Positions 1-10,875 of a stretch of 64,000 bases of DNA are shown here, piece by piece. The notes under the pieces are model-generated. The model worked only from the letters and a program-made list of their open reading frames with translations. It ran no database searches and was not told where the DNA came from. The DNA lies in the NCBI GenBank assembly GCA_963555705.1, contig OY743169.1:11098014-11162013 (forward strand), in the 5' to 3' direction. The stretch comes from Ligustrum vulgare (taxonomy: Eukaryota; Streptophyta; Magnoliopsida; Lamiales; Oleaceae). Both the position numbers and the translations under genes were made by a program. Position 1 is the first letter of the stretch. Every line of letters starts with the position of its first letter.

Positions 1-1811
1 TTTACATTCAAAATAGTTCCAAGAAGGCTCTCGCAAACATTCTTCTCAATGTGCATTACCTCTAAATTATGACGCAGAAGTAGTGTCTGAAAAGTAAGAA
101 TATAAATTTAGAAAAAAATTGAGCAAAAAAATACCTAGTTTAAAACAATTTAAAATGACTAACCTCCCAATATTGTAACTCAAAGAATATTGATTTTTTT
201 TCCATGGCCAATCAGAATCTGATTTTTTCTTCTTTCTTTTCTTTCCTGTTTTTCCCCAATTATTACTAATATTCTTCATTGAAGACATCAATTCTTGACC
301 AGTTAAAATTTTAGGACTCAGCCTATGCTCCTTATTTCCATCAAACCAAGCTTCTTTCAAACGATAAGGATGATTATATGCAAGAAACCTTCTATGACCC
401 ATGTATGCAAACTTTCGACTATATGTCAACAATTTCGCACAGGTGGAAAAACCACATACCGAACATGCTGCTTCGCCTTTTGTAGGATATCCTGATAAGT
501 TTCCATAAGTCGGAAAATCATTAATTGTCCACATCAATACAGCCTTCAAATTGAAGGAGGACTTTGTAAATCCATCATACACTTCAACACCAATATTCCA
601 CAACTCCTTTAAATCTTCTATTAGTGGTTCTAGATACACATCTATATCATTCCCAGGTTGTTTTGGACCTGGGATTAACAAAGTCAACAACAATTTTTCT
701 TTAGACATGCATATCTAAGGAGGGATATTATATATAACTAATATCACTGGCCAACAACTATACCTAGAAATTAGGTCCCCAAAGGGATTAAATCCATCAG
801 ATGAAAGACCAAGCCTAAGATTTCGTAGTTCAGATGCAAAAGAAGGCCACTTTTGATCAATTCTCTCCCAAGCTAATGAATCAACTGTATAACGTATTTT
901 TCCATCTTGACTTTTGTGATTTAAATGCCATATTAATTGTTCTGCCTTATCAGGGGACCTAAATATTCTTCTAAATCGTGGTATGATTGGAAAATGTCGC
1001 AAGATCCTTGCAGGTATCCCTTTTAGAATCTTCTTAGTTTGTTCATTAACTTTCCACCGAGAAGATCCACATTTTGGACATGTCTCTAAATTCTCTAGAT
1101 CATTTCTAAACAAACAGCAATCATTTACGCATGCATGTATCTTCTCATATCCTAGATCAAAGGTGTTCAATAATTTTTTCGTTGAATTACAAGAATCAGG
1201 AAGGGTGTTCCCATATGGTAGCATGTCTCGAATAATATCAAGAAGTTCATTGAAACCGTTGTCAGTTATGCCATGTGTAGCTTTAAGCTTGTATAAGACA
1301 ACGGTTGCAGACATCCTTGTGTATTTTGTACAACCGAGATATAAAGGAATCTCAACGCCCTCATATGTATTTGAAAAGTCTCTCTCTCTATCTTCATTCT
1401 CAGGTTCTATAATGTTGTTTTTATGAAGAAATGTATCTCTATACATCCTATATGTCTCTAGATTTTCTATCTCTTGAGGAGGCAATGATGCACTCACTTT
1501 TTCCCTATGAAATACCCAAGTAGTATATGTAGGATACATCCCATGAATGATCAAATGCTCATACATCGTGTCAAAATATTGGTGAAATAGGTTTTTGCAA
1601 CATTTGCAAGGGCATATGACCTTTTCTGGATTCCCTGCATTTGCTTGCACCATATTTGCAAACATTCTTGCACCATATTGATATGCCTCATAAACTCTAT
1701 AATAAAACACTAAATAAATCATCAAAACGACGTTTATGAACATATTTATTTATTTTTTTAAATTTAAGGGATGTAATATAACCTTGATAGGTGTACCCAA
1801 TCTTTATCCAT
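1..1811 (-). pseudogene. TNP2-like CACTA transposase, spliced, partial, with nonsense and frameshift lesions
   Basis: Exon 1 (1811-1782) encodes MDKDWVHLSR. A short intron (1781-1697, GT..AG) leads to exon 2 (1696-164), holding the transposase-associated zinc-binding region (CPCKCC, residues HGMYPTYTTWVFHREK) and then the Transposase_21 core (CPKCGSSRW, WHLNHKSQDGK, RLGLSSDGFNPFG, GPKQPGNDIDVYL). A second intron (163-87) precedes exon 3 (86 to the edge), which includes RHNLEVMHIEKNVCE. Two lesions are visible: TAG at 717-715 where the family has a Trp codon (NIPP*ICM, family NLPPWLCM), consistent with TGG to TAG; and a run of only eight A (201-194) that shifts the frame just before the conserved FFEL.YWE segment. 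In other frames the motifs and splice sites are well kept, so inactivation looks recent. The catalytic C-terminal part lies outside the window. Confidence 0.85.
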
Positions 1812-4611
1812 GATGATATACCAACACTATTAAGATATAATCTGTTACAACACAATAAAAAAATAATGACAAAAAAAGATTATGATTTGTTATTTGAGTT
1901 TTGGAATTGGCTAATTTTATGTTATGTTTTTAAAAAATGAAACTGATATTTGTTATGCGATTTAATATTTTTCCTAAAATATCTCTTGTAATTTTGGATG
2001 AAATTCAACCTATTATGATTATGGTATCATAAGCAACCTACATCCTCACCCCATTTTTCAGTCTCAAACACAAACATCCCCCAGCTCAAAACAAAAAGAA
2101 TACAAGCATATTCACATAAAAGGAAAATAAATTTCCTTCCCTTAGTGAGATCATGAAACTGGCCATGAATATCAACCACAAATTGTCACAGAGCTTTTTA
2201 CAGGCTGCACCACAGTAAAAGAAATTCAAGTAGAGGAGCAGATAAGTAACATTTTTGAGCGGGCACGTGGTTGAGCAGCAATTACTGTTCCATAACTAAA
2301 ATAATTTATAACCAGGAGCTCAGCCAAAACTACTCTATTTTAGAAGTAAATATTTTCTCCATAGAAGAGTAAAAATGTCCAGAAGTTAAAGCAAGAGTTA
2401 AAAATCCATGCGAAATCAAAGTCTTGAAAAAAAATTTAACTAAGCCTTTATATGCTCGTCTTGACATTGTAAATCACTTAATGACATGACATCACTAATT
2501 TGGTTATTTGTTGACTTGTAATTATTTCTACCAATTGCTTCTAATTACTAATTAGGTGGTACTTTTTTCTCAAACTTAATAACTTGAGCTTTAATCTAAA
2601 ACATAATTAAGTAAAAATCCAAAAAATGATTAAATACTACGCCAATAACATAATTTTTATTTAATCCAAACCTTCCACAGGAAGCTATAAACTGGAAAAC
2701 TGTTTGGTCATTATTTTTTCCTCACTTTTCAAGATCTTTCAGCTTCTTCTCACTCGCAGAACCTGCAGAACGTTTCCCAACATCATTTACAAAAAGATGT
2801 ATAATTGCATAACCATAAAGACAAGAAAATAAAGAAATATGATTGACACCAATATAAAATCCTAAGCTAAAACTGCTCAAATATAAAATTTAGCCGGAAA
2901 TATAACAATAAGAGCTCAAATAAGGGCATAACAAGAACCTGCATTAAAAAAAAAAAAAAAAATTAAAATCATCCTCTAACACATCAAGGATCGATAAAAA
3001 GCAAAGCAACAGTTGCTATCGCCGCTCGCTGGTGGACTATGGAAGGTTGAGAAGAAGAAGAAATCTTGTATGGTTGAGTTGTGTGAAATTGGGACTGGGG
3101 GAAGAAGTGGTTGCAGCAGGGGAAGAGAGGAGAATCGGTGAGGTGAGCAGGGGAGAATCAGATTGAGGTTTTTGAAAGTTTGGCAGAATTTTCAGGATTT
3201 GTTGGCAGTACCTATGAACTCTTCAAGTACATCTATGGTGGATGAAAACTGCTCCTTTTAAAGAGTGCACCCCATTACTTCATCAATTTCTCAACAATAA
3301 AGATTGATGGACAAATTCCCTGTTTCTCAGCAAAAAAGGCTGATCAGTCTGTTTTTTTGGCAATCTAGGCCATAATAATTTAATCAATTTCAGCAGTGTA
3401 TCAAGCTTTTATACCATGGAGCACAATTCTGAAGTGAATATTTAACACATGTTTCATGATACTCTAGAGCATATTGCTAATTATAGAAATACAAAATAGA
3501 GAAAAAAATTCAGATTGAGAGAATTTTGGGAACTATTTCCTACATAGTAGAATTACTTAGTTACCATAAATCTCACCATATAATCTAGTAGCCATGTAAA
3601 TGTTGTATATTCTTCCGCAGCGTTACTTATTCTGTCTTTCTGAAAACTAGTTAATCACGCTTTTGACCGATATGCACCTAGATATCAAAAATTGAGAGAG
3701 AGTAGATACCCCCAGTACCCCACCCCCACCCCAATCCTATATACATGTACTAGTACTACATCACAATTTGTCTGTCTTTAACACATGGAGTAATTTTGAG
3801 CAAACTTAATGGTGCTCTAGAGCCGTTTTGTTGATGGTGATCTAATTAATCTTGCACATAGTATGCAATGGATGTGGTATAATTAGATGATCATCAACAA
3901 ACATCTTCATTACTCCAAAATAACACTCTGAAGAACCCTGGAGTAGAACCTCCAAGAAATATTTGTCTCATCTATAGCACCTTGACCGAATGGATGTTGC
4001 TCGACATATTTCTTTACATTCTTTACATTCGTAAGAAAGCATCCATTTTTTCTTTGTTTCTGGAGCATTCAAACAATTTCAACTTGTATATACTTAACGA
4101 AATACACTTATCAGTGAACATTTATATAAATGTTGTAAGCTTTATGTAATAAAAAGGTCTAAGGAAATCAGTTAAAAGGTAAACTGTCAAATGACTAGTT
4201 GTATATCAAAATGCATCAAGTTAAGTGCAGGAATGAAATCAATCTATTCCCAATTATGTATTGTTTAAGCATAACATATCCTATGCAGTGATAAAATTTG
4301 CCAAAAACTTGGTCTCTACAAAATTACTTCAAAAATATTGCTTCGTTTAGTCATCCATGTTGATTCGAAGATGATATAATAAAAAATTAGCAGCACCTAC
4401 ATAGGATGGAAAAAGTAAAACAAGTATAACTCTCTATTGTTGAATTAAACAGAAAATCTTATCGTTGGCACCTTCTTTTTAAATAAAACAAGCCACTTCT
4501 TCATATGTATTTCAAGTATTGAAAACGTCTCATGTAAAAGTAAATCCTAGAAGATGAACATCCTTATACAAAATAAATAATATGGCTTAAGAAATTACTA
4601 ACAACAAAGTC
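1812..4611. other. Non-coding interior of the CACTA element
   Basis: About 2.8 kb, AT-rich, with no long reading frame. The stretch 3001-3250 is richer in GC and, read on the minus strand, is pyrimidine-rich like the leader of a plant gene (runs of TTCTTC and CCCC). It might be another captured promoter or leader, but no coding motif supports this. Nothing else recognised. Confidence 0.4.
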
Positions 4612-4625
4612 AGTAATACTCATAT

Positions 4626-4839
4626 GACGGTAAATCTAAATATCCCAAATTAACCCATCCTCCTAAATATCTCCAAAGCATTATTGAACTCTCTACTGCG
4701 TATACCCATTGATCATAGCATTCCAAAGAAAAACATCATCCCTATTAGGAAATTTCTCAAACACTTCTAGTGCCCCATAAATTAAATCAAACTTCAAGTA
4801 GCAATGCACTAATGCACTACCGATGAACAAATCAAATTT
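4626..4839 (-). pseudogene. Captured pentatricopeptide-repeat (PPR) gene fragment
   Basis: Read on the minus strand from 4839, the frame gives segments typical of PLS-class plant PPR proteins: LFIGSALVHCYLKFDL, then ALEVFEKFPNRD, then LWNAMINGYTQ. A stop follows, and after a frame change the next repeat continues as EFNNALEIFRRMG with another stop and FRFTV. PPR proteins bind organellar RNA through helical 35-residue repeats; this piece covers roughly two repeats. It has no start codon, contains stops and a frameshift, and lies inside the CACTA element, so it is a transposon-captured gene fragment and not a gene. The PPR assignment rests on the order and wording of the repeats. Confidence 0.7.
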
Positions 4840-4974
4840 TAACCCAAGTTAATCAGAAAGAGACCATGTTTCTTTCGTAAAAAAATAAAAAATAAACATG
4901 GTTTGCACGAAGGAAGAAAACTGGATACTTGGGTCTGGGTCAGTGTCAATGGGTCTAATTCCTGAATACAATTG

Positions 4975-5215
4975 CAAGAGAGCGGTGGTACTGAGGGACA
5001 AGAGAGTGGCGGTGGTGCCGAGGGACAAGAAGGAGGCGGTGGTGCTGAAGGTGAGGGTTGAAGACAGAGGTGATGGTTCTGAGGGTCGAAGAAGGAGGCG
5101 GTGGTGCTGAAGGTGAGGGTCGAAGAGAGGGGCGATGGTGCTGAGGGTTGAAGAAGGAGCCGGAGTGCTGAAGGTGAGGGTCGAAGAGAGAGAGCAATGG
5201 TTCTGAGGGTTGAAG
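4975..5215. repeat. GC-rich imperfect minisatellite, about 61-bp period
   Basis: The phrase GAAGGTGAGGGT recurs at 5047, 5109 and 5170 within units of the type GGTGCTGAGGGTCGAAG. The strong strand bias (G on plus, C on minus) opens long frames on both strands, giving low-complexity peptides rich in His, Leu, Pro and Ser on the minus strand. These look like by-products of the repeat. It lies just inside the CACTA subterminal region. Confidence 0.6.
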
Positions 5216-5280
5216 AAGTTGTACGGGTTTGTGAATGTCTCTTTGTTCGGGTTATTTTTATGTTTAGCGCGGGTTATTTT

Positions 5281-5532
5281 TTCCCGGGTTTTTACGGCGC
5301 GCATTTTTGTACGCCGTAAACAATTCATTTTTTACCTCAATTTTTACGGCATGCGCATGCACGCCGTAAATGTTCTTTTCTAAATTTTTTTACACCGTGC
5401 TATTTTTTCATGCCGTGAAAGTCCTTTTGTTACGGCACACTATTTTTGCACGCCGTAAACAATCTAAGTTTACGGTATGCCTTATATGTACGCCGTAAAT
5501 ACATGCCGTAAAATGTCACTTTTGTTGTAGTG
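5281..5532 (-). repeat. CACTA terminal inverted repeat and subterminal repeat block
   Basis: At least four head-to-head pairs of the motif TTTACGGCRTGC and its complement GCACGCCGTAAA occur between 5290 and 5512, for example around 5290-5320 and 5343-5370, each able to fold into a short hairpin. The block ends with the terminal repeat at 5515-5532. In En/Spm, repeated subterminal motifs of this kind bind the TNPA-type accessory protein and set the cleavage ends; that role is inferred here from position and arrangement. Confidence 0.75.
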
Positions 5533-6956
5533 TTTGCAGTAAGTCATGTATAAGTTCTAACTGAATAATTGATGCGTGACACACGAGAGATTGTCAATAA
5601 TTTCGAACTTATCTGTTGAGATTTATAGTTTTTTCTCGACAAATGTAGAAATTTTTTGAGAAAGTAATCTCGACAACCAATGCATGCTCGAGAATATAAA
5701 AAACACTATCAAAACACCAATTTTATCATCTTCAAATGAACACATAATAATCGTATACAATGTATGTGAAGATAATCTAATATACGAATACATTCAAATT
5801 CAAGATTGCAAAATAATAATAATAATAATAATAATAACAATAAATAAATAAATAAAGTAATAAAATTAGGTTAATTCCATGACATCAAAAAAATTAAAGT
5901 AGTCTACAATTGCAAATTGATATTGACATTGTCACATTGATACATGTAGACTAACTATCGAAAAAAACAATTTTTCTAGACCGTTGGACAATGAAAAATC
6001 CTTGTTAAACCTATACCAGAAAATTTTGGACGGGAGATATTTTTTTAGAAGGAGGGTTTCGGCCTGGGTAGATTATTTTTTGGATGAACTCTACTACATT
6101 AAAGCCCCCCCCCCCCCCCCCCCCCTTCCCCCTTCGATATGTCTGGATGTGGGGATAAATGTTGTTTGTGGGTGATTTTTTATATCTACTTTTTGATACA
6201 ATTTTTTTAGTCAAGTCAAATCAATGTAAGTAGAATTCATAAGAAAATTAAAATTTCTTAAAGGGAATATAATAATAAAATGTCATATTTGTCAAAATTA
6301 TTAAAATTGTTATAATTGTTGATGCAAATCCAATATATGTTATGGAGTGTAATTTCTTTTATTTTCAATCTAAACATAATATCCTCGATCAAAATTGAGT
6401 CATTCAATTTCAATCTCAAATGATGTTCTCTTGAATTTAGAATGATCTTGCTGTGAAGTGTGAACCTTAACTTTTTACTCGTAACATTTCAATTTCAGAA
6501 CAATTTACAAAAAGAAAAAAAAAAAAAAAGGTATGGTCAATGATTAGAGGTTTGAATACAATTCCATGTGCATTCAATAAAAACACATATGCATAGATTT
6601 TTATTTTATTTTTATATGCAACAAACAAAGCGCACCACCATCCAAAAATGAAGCTTCATGAAAAAGGGGCAGAAAAATTGGTGGATGGGATCTATGGATG
6701 GACAGATGAGAAAGAAAAAGAAAATTTGATTGGACAAATAAATGAAATTTGTATTGAAAATAGGTAAGAGTAGCATTTAAGAGACAGGCTTTTGGTTTGA
6801 CAAGACACACATTTTGGGAGAATCTGATGTGATCTTATATCAATTATTATACTAGTTTATTTTGATTATAAAATTCCAGTCGGTCCATTGGCTACTTTTT
6901 CGCTTCCGAATTTGTTCCTAATATTACTACTAAGCGTGTATTTATTAAAATGATAA
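5533..6956. other. AT-rich non-coding DNA with microsatellite and C-tract
   Basis: No gene recognised. An (AAT)n run passes into (AATA)n at 5811-5856, and an uninterrupted run of 21 C lies at 6105-6125. The short frames here are low complexity or chance. Confidence 0.6.
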
Positions 6957-7468
6957 AAAAAATATACAAAAGTTTAATTCTTTGTTGATTAATTGAATTG
7001 AATTGAATTGAATTGATAAAGGCAAGAAATGTTTTTGATTTTTAGGGAAGCAATAAGAAGGACTAGATAGTTCAAAATGTAAATACAAAAATATAAACAT
7101 GGTTCAAAATTAAAGAGAAATTTCGCAAATTCAGTTAATATTTATAACTGTTTGATATATTGTTAATAATCTAATTCTTTTTTATAATTTTTAAAATTTA
7201 GACAAGTTAGATAGTGGTCCGCAGCCCATTTTATAATTGATTATTTGTATAAAAATGAAAGAAAATATACAAAAATTTAATTCTTTGAATAAAAAAATGG
7301 CAAGAAATGTTTTTGACCTTTAGGGAAGTAAAAAGAAGTAACAGATAGTTCAAAATGTAAATACAAAAATATAAACACAGTTCAAAATTAAAAAGAGAAA
7401 TTTAACAAATTCAATTAATATTTATAACTGTTTGATTGATATACTGTTAATAATCTAATTCTTTTTAA
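6957..7468. repeat. Diverged direct duplication, two copies of about 210-225 bp
   Basis: The stretch starting near 6957 (AAAATATACAAAAGTTTAAT, then GGCAAGAAATGTTTTTGA, then AACTGTTTGAT.ATA.TGTTAATAATC) is repeated in the same order from about 7258 to 7468. The copies are offset by about 300 bp and differ by substitutions and small indels. No coding potential; the origin is unknown. Confidence 0.7.
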
Positions 7469-7504
7469 ATTAGAAGAGAAATCTGTTTTCTCTGCTTTAT
7501 AAAT

Positions 7505-8240
7505 TCATATATTTTCTTTGTTCAATAATAATACTGTAGTAATTATATAAATTGATTTATTTATATTTTTGAGATAAAATGTGTGATTGGAAAGTGGAAA
7601 ACAAAAATATGTGTTGTTAAGAAATGTTTGAGAAATTGTGTTGTTTATAAATTTGTTTATAATCTCTGTTCGGCAAATTGGGTTTAAACAACACATTTTT
7701 CCAAATTAGTTTTTAATAACATATATTTTTTCTATCTACTTTTCAACCACATATTTAACTCAAAAACAATACATTTTTTTGTTTTAAAACAAAAAAAAAA
7801 AACTTTAAACAATTGCGTCAAAAAACATAGTCTTAGTGCCAAGAATGGTTGTACCATTTTCTATCTGAAGGAGTTCCTTCCAATTAAGGTAAGGTGCAGT
7901 GTGTTATTGCATATACATCAGGTTTGCTCCAATTCAAAACATTGGCACCAATGTACTTGCGTTTAGTGCATGTAATTATATGATTAGCTTTTGTTTGTTA
8001 ATATTGTTTAATTTATAAATTGATTTATTTATAATTTTAAGGTAAAAAGTAGTAATTCAAAATTAAAGAGAGAAAATGTGCATGATTAACGATTGATTTG
8101 AAAAATTGTATAATTTATAAATTAATTTATTTTGTTTTTATGTTTTTGGGTTAAAATATATGGTTAAAAAGAAAAGAAAAAAATGTATATGATTAAAAAG
8201 TAATTTAAAGAATTGTGTCGTTTAAATATATATTTTTAAA
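7505..8240. repeat. Two copies of a dispersed MITE-like AT-rich family
   Basis: About 7540-7700 and 7990-8235 share a block (TTTATAAATTGATTTATTTA, then AAAATGTGTGATT, then AAATTGTGTTGTTTATAAA) that also appears near 9050-9250, 13707-13872, 44195-44320 and 56285-56445 in either orientation. This suggests a short non-autonomous DNA element family. Exact ends and TSDs were not settled for these two copies. Confidence 0.45.
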
Positions 8241-8310
8241 TAAATTTGACAAACAAAGTCTAAATTTTAATCTCCGAAGGAATTTGTTATTTCGTCTATT
8301 GAAAAATCTA

Positions 8311-8447
8311 AAATATGAGAGCGTGGAAAAGAAAGAATATGCATCCCTTCTATCATATTGCAATATATATAATTCTACAAAAAGTGATGAAATATGAGGG
8401 AGTGTAAAAGAAAGAATATGCATCTCCTTTATCATATTATAAAGGGT
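8311..8447. repeat. Tandem duplication, about 79-bp period
   Basis: The segment from AAATATGAG through AAAGAAAGAATATGCATC to TATCATATT is present twice, starting near 8312 and 8390. It lies immediately before the large fold-back. Confidence 0.65.
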
Positions 8448-9979
8448 TAATAGCACAAAACGTTTTTATATTTGACATGTATTATTCAAAATGTCTCAAT
8501 GTTGTGATTTTTAAAGCTAAACGTCCCAAACTTTACATTTTCTTATCGGATGCATCATTTCCGTCAAATTTAACCCCAACATTTAACACATGCAAGGGCA
8601 TTTTCGTCAAAATCAAAAGCAGCCCATTCATATTAATTTGGGTAATTGGCACAAAACGTCCATACGTTTGATACTCATTGTAGAAAAACGTTCATCCGTT
8701 CGTTTTTTTTCGAATAACGTCCCTACCTTTAGATTTTCTTGCTGATTAGTCCCCAAATTTTTCTTTTCTTTTAATTTAGTCATTCCGTATTTGATTTAAA
8801 GGTCATTGTCTTTAAACGTGTATAACTTTTGATCTACAACTCCGATTTGCACTCCGTTTTTTGCGTTGAACTCCAAATTCAACCATCTTTCTTATGATGT
8901 ATCACGTGCTCATTTATTAAATATTTCTTTTTGACTTTTGTATAGTAGATACTTATTTTGTTAGGGCATCATTGATTAACGTAAATTGATTTTTATAAAT
9001 TTTATTGAAACAGTGAAATTTTAATTTTAGTGTGTGTTCGGTGGCCAGCTGAATTTATAAATTGGATTTATTTGACTTTTTTTATTTTTTTAAGGTAAAA
9101 TATTTAGTTAAAAATTGGTATGTTTAGCCTCTGTTTGAGCCATATTATAATCTCAAATCACTTTTTGAACAATATCATTTTCTCTCTTCAAATCACTTTT
9201 TAACAATTGGAGAAAGAAATTGTGTGTTATTCAAAAAGTGATTTGAGATTATAATATGTCTCAAACAGAGGCTAAACATACTAATTTTTAACTAAACATT
9301 TTACTTTAAAAAAATAAAAAAGTCAAATAAATCCAATTTATAAATTCCGCTGGCCTCCGAACACATACTAAAATTAAAATTTCACTATTTCAATAAAATT
9401 TACAGAAATCAATTTACGTTAATCAATGATACCATAACAAAATAAGTATCTACTATACAAAAGTCAAAACGAAATGTTTAATAAATGAGCACATGATACA
9501 TAATAAGAAAGATGGTTGAATTTGGAGTTCAACGCAAAAAACGGAGTACAATTCGGAGTTGTAGATTAAAAGTTATATACGTTTAAAGACAATGACTTTT
9601 AAATCAAATACGAAATGACTAAATTAAAAGAAAATTAAAATTTGGGAACTAATCAGCAAGAAAATCTAAATGCAGGGACGTTATTCGTAAAAAAATGAAC
9701 GTAGGGACGTTATTCGCTAAATAAATGAACGTGAGGACGTTTTTGCACAATGAGTGTCAAACGAATGGACGTTTTGTGCCAATTACCCAAAAATGAATGG
9801 GCTGCTTTTGATTTTGACGAAAATGACCTTGCATGTGTTAAATATTGTGGTTAAATTTGACGGAAATGATGTCTCCAATAAGAAAATGTAAATGTTGAGA
9901 TGTTTAGCGTCAAAAATCACAACGTTGGGACGTTTTGCACAATACATATCAAATGTAGGAATGTTTTGTGTTATTAATC
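8446..9979. repeat. Giant inverted repeat (fold-back), arms about 0.72-0.75 kb
   Basis: The arm 8446-9169 is matched in reverse complement by 9231-9979, with only about 60 bp between them. Matching landmarks include GGTAATTGGCACAAAACG (arm 1 near 8641; complement near 9776), TTTTTTGCGTTGAACTCC, and GCCTCTGTTTGAG at the inner edge. The arms differ by scattered substitutions and small indels, so the copy is not new. No transposase frame is present. A transcript crossing it would fold into a long hairpin, as fold-back elements and hairpin siRNA loci do. It ends about 125 bp before the MIR319 TATA box. Confidence 0.85.
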
Positions 9980-10104
9980 TATCAAGCCCTACTTGACACC
10001 CCAATAGGGGGGTATGGACCCTTCTGGACACCTTAAAATTTTTATATTATTATTATAATAAAAAATATTGTTTAATCCTTCATCCTTGCCTTTCTTATCT
10101 TAGC

Positions 10105-10112
10105 TATATAAA
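10105..10112 (+). promoter_or_regulatory. TATA box of the MIR319 gene
   Basis: TATATAAA, in the context AGCTATATAAAGCC, lies about 310 bp upstream of the miR319 hairpin. Plant MIR genes are transcribed by RNA polymerase II from TATA promoters, so transcription should start about 25-35 bp downstream, near 10135-10145. Spacing and motif fit; no experimental start is known here. Confidence 0.6.
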
Positions 10113-10411
10113 GCCATTGTTCTACCCAAACAAACTCAAAAGCAGAAGTGAATTTCCAAGGCCTTTAGTCCTTTCTCCTCCACTCCATTCCACCCTACAC
10201 TCAAAGAAAATCACTGCTTCCTCTTCCTTACCTACTTGTTACCACTCTTACATAAACAAGTTCCAAAATATGTGAAGCAAAAATTTGAAAGGGAGCTCTG
10301 AAATCTGTCCTTGGAATTTTTATTGGGTCTTTGACTGTATCAGAATCTCCATTTTTATTGCTTGTAATTTTATAGCATTCATTTTTCTCGAATACTGAAT
10401 ATGCAATTTTG

Positions 10412-10596
10412 ACATAAGGGAGCTTTCATCAGTCCAGTCATAGGGAGCAATAGGATTCAATTTGCTGTCGACTCATTCATCCAAATGCTGTGTCGATTTT
10501 TGAGGTTCTACATGGTAACTGAGTGAATGATGCGAGAGTCAAGTTGAATCTTAAGCTTCCTGTACTTGGACTGAAGGGAGCTCCCTTCCTCAATTT
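10412..10596 (+). ncRNA. MIR319: MIR319 precursor hairpin (miR319 / miR319*)
   Basis: The 3' arm contains TTGGACTGAAGGGAGC starting at 10566, the signature of miR319, which represses class II (CIN-type) TCP transcription factors that control leaf growth and curvature. The 5' arm carries the star sequence at 10420-10440 (GAGCTTTCATCAGTCCAG..). The arms pair along most of about 185 nt, the long fold typical of MIR319, processed from the loop end by several Dicer cuts. The internal conserved segment GTGAATGATGCGAGAG (about 10523) matches the known second duplex of MIR319 precursors. A TATA box lies about 310 bp upstream. The gene appears intact. Which paralogue it is cannot be told. Confidence 0.95.
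10566..10586 (+). ncRNA. Mature miR319, 21 nt
   Basis: The 21-nt mature sequence occupies these positions on the 3' arm, beginning TTGGACTGAAGG and ending AGCTCCCT. The first base is U in RNA, as preferred by AGO1. Family knowledge gives TCP mRNAs as targets. Confidence 0.92.
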
Positions 10597-10732
10597 TCTT
10601 ATCATGTACTGCTTAATGTGCACTTTATACTCTAATTCTGTGAAGTAATCAAGCAAGATTTCATTTTGCTTATTTATAATCTGTCATTTTTTTGCTCAGT
10701 TAATTTTTTTACCTTCAGCCACTTAAGCGAAG

Positions 10733-10875
10733 GTATGCCTCGTTCTCCTGCAAACTGTATAACTTTACAAATTCATTAACTTGGGTTTAAGGCTGCATTT
10801 TCTGTCCTGATTTTCAGTTTTGTGCATCTTATTGTTGATTTATCTCAATATTTTGTTTTGAAAAAATTATGACAG
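10733..10875 (+). other. Possible intron in the MIR319 primary transcript
   Basis: A good donor (AAG|GTATGCC at 10733) is followed by a T-rich stretch and an acceptor (TTATGACAG at 10875). Introns downstream of the hairpin are known in plant pri-miRNAs. A second acceptor-like site (CTTGCACTTGCAG near 11298) offers an alternative. This is inference from splice motifs only. Confidence 0.3.

Larger units (their letters stand above)
1..5532 (-). mobile_element. CACTA (En/Spm-type) DNA transposon, 5' part; other end outside window
   Basis: The right boundary is a clear CACTA terminus: read on the minus strand from 5532 it begins CACTACAACAAAAGTGAC, followed by subterminal repeats with the core ACGCCGTAAA. 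The minus-strand TNP2 transposase begins at 1811 and runs off the left edge, so this is the transposase-proximal end of an element longer than 5.5 kb. The 3-bp target duplication on this side would be 5533-5535 (ttt); its partner is not in the window. Between the terminus and the transposase lie a GC-rich minisatellite, a captured PPR gene fragment and about 2.8 kb without recognisable coding. The transposase is broken, so movement would need an enzyme supplied elsewhere. Confidence 0.85.

Noticed and set aside
4849..5328. 159-codon minus-strand frame near the CACTA terminus
   Set aside because: Its body is the 61-bp minisatellite and its start lies in the subterminal repeat block.
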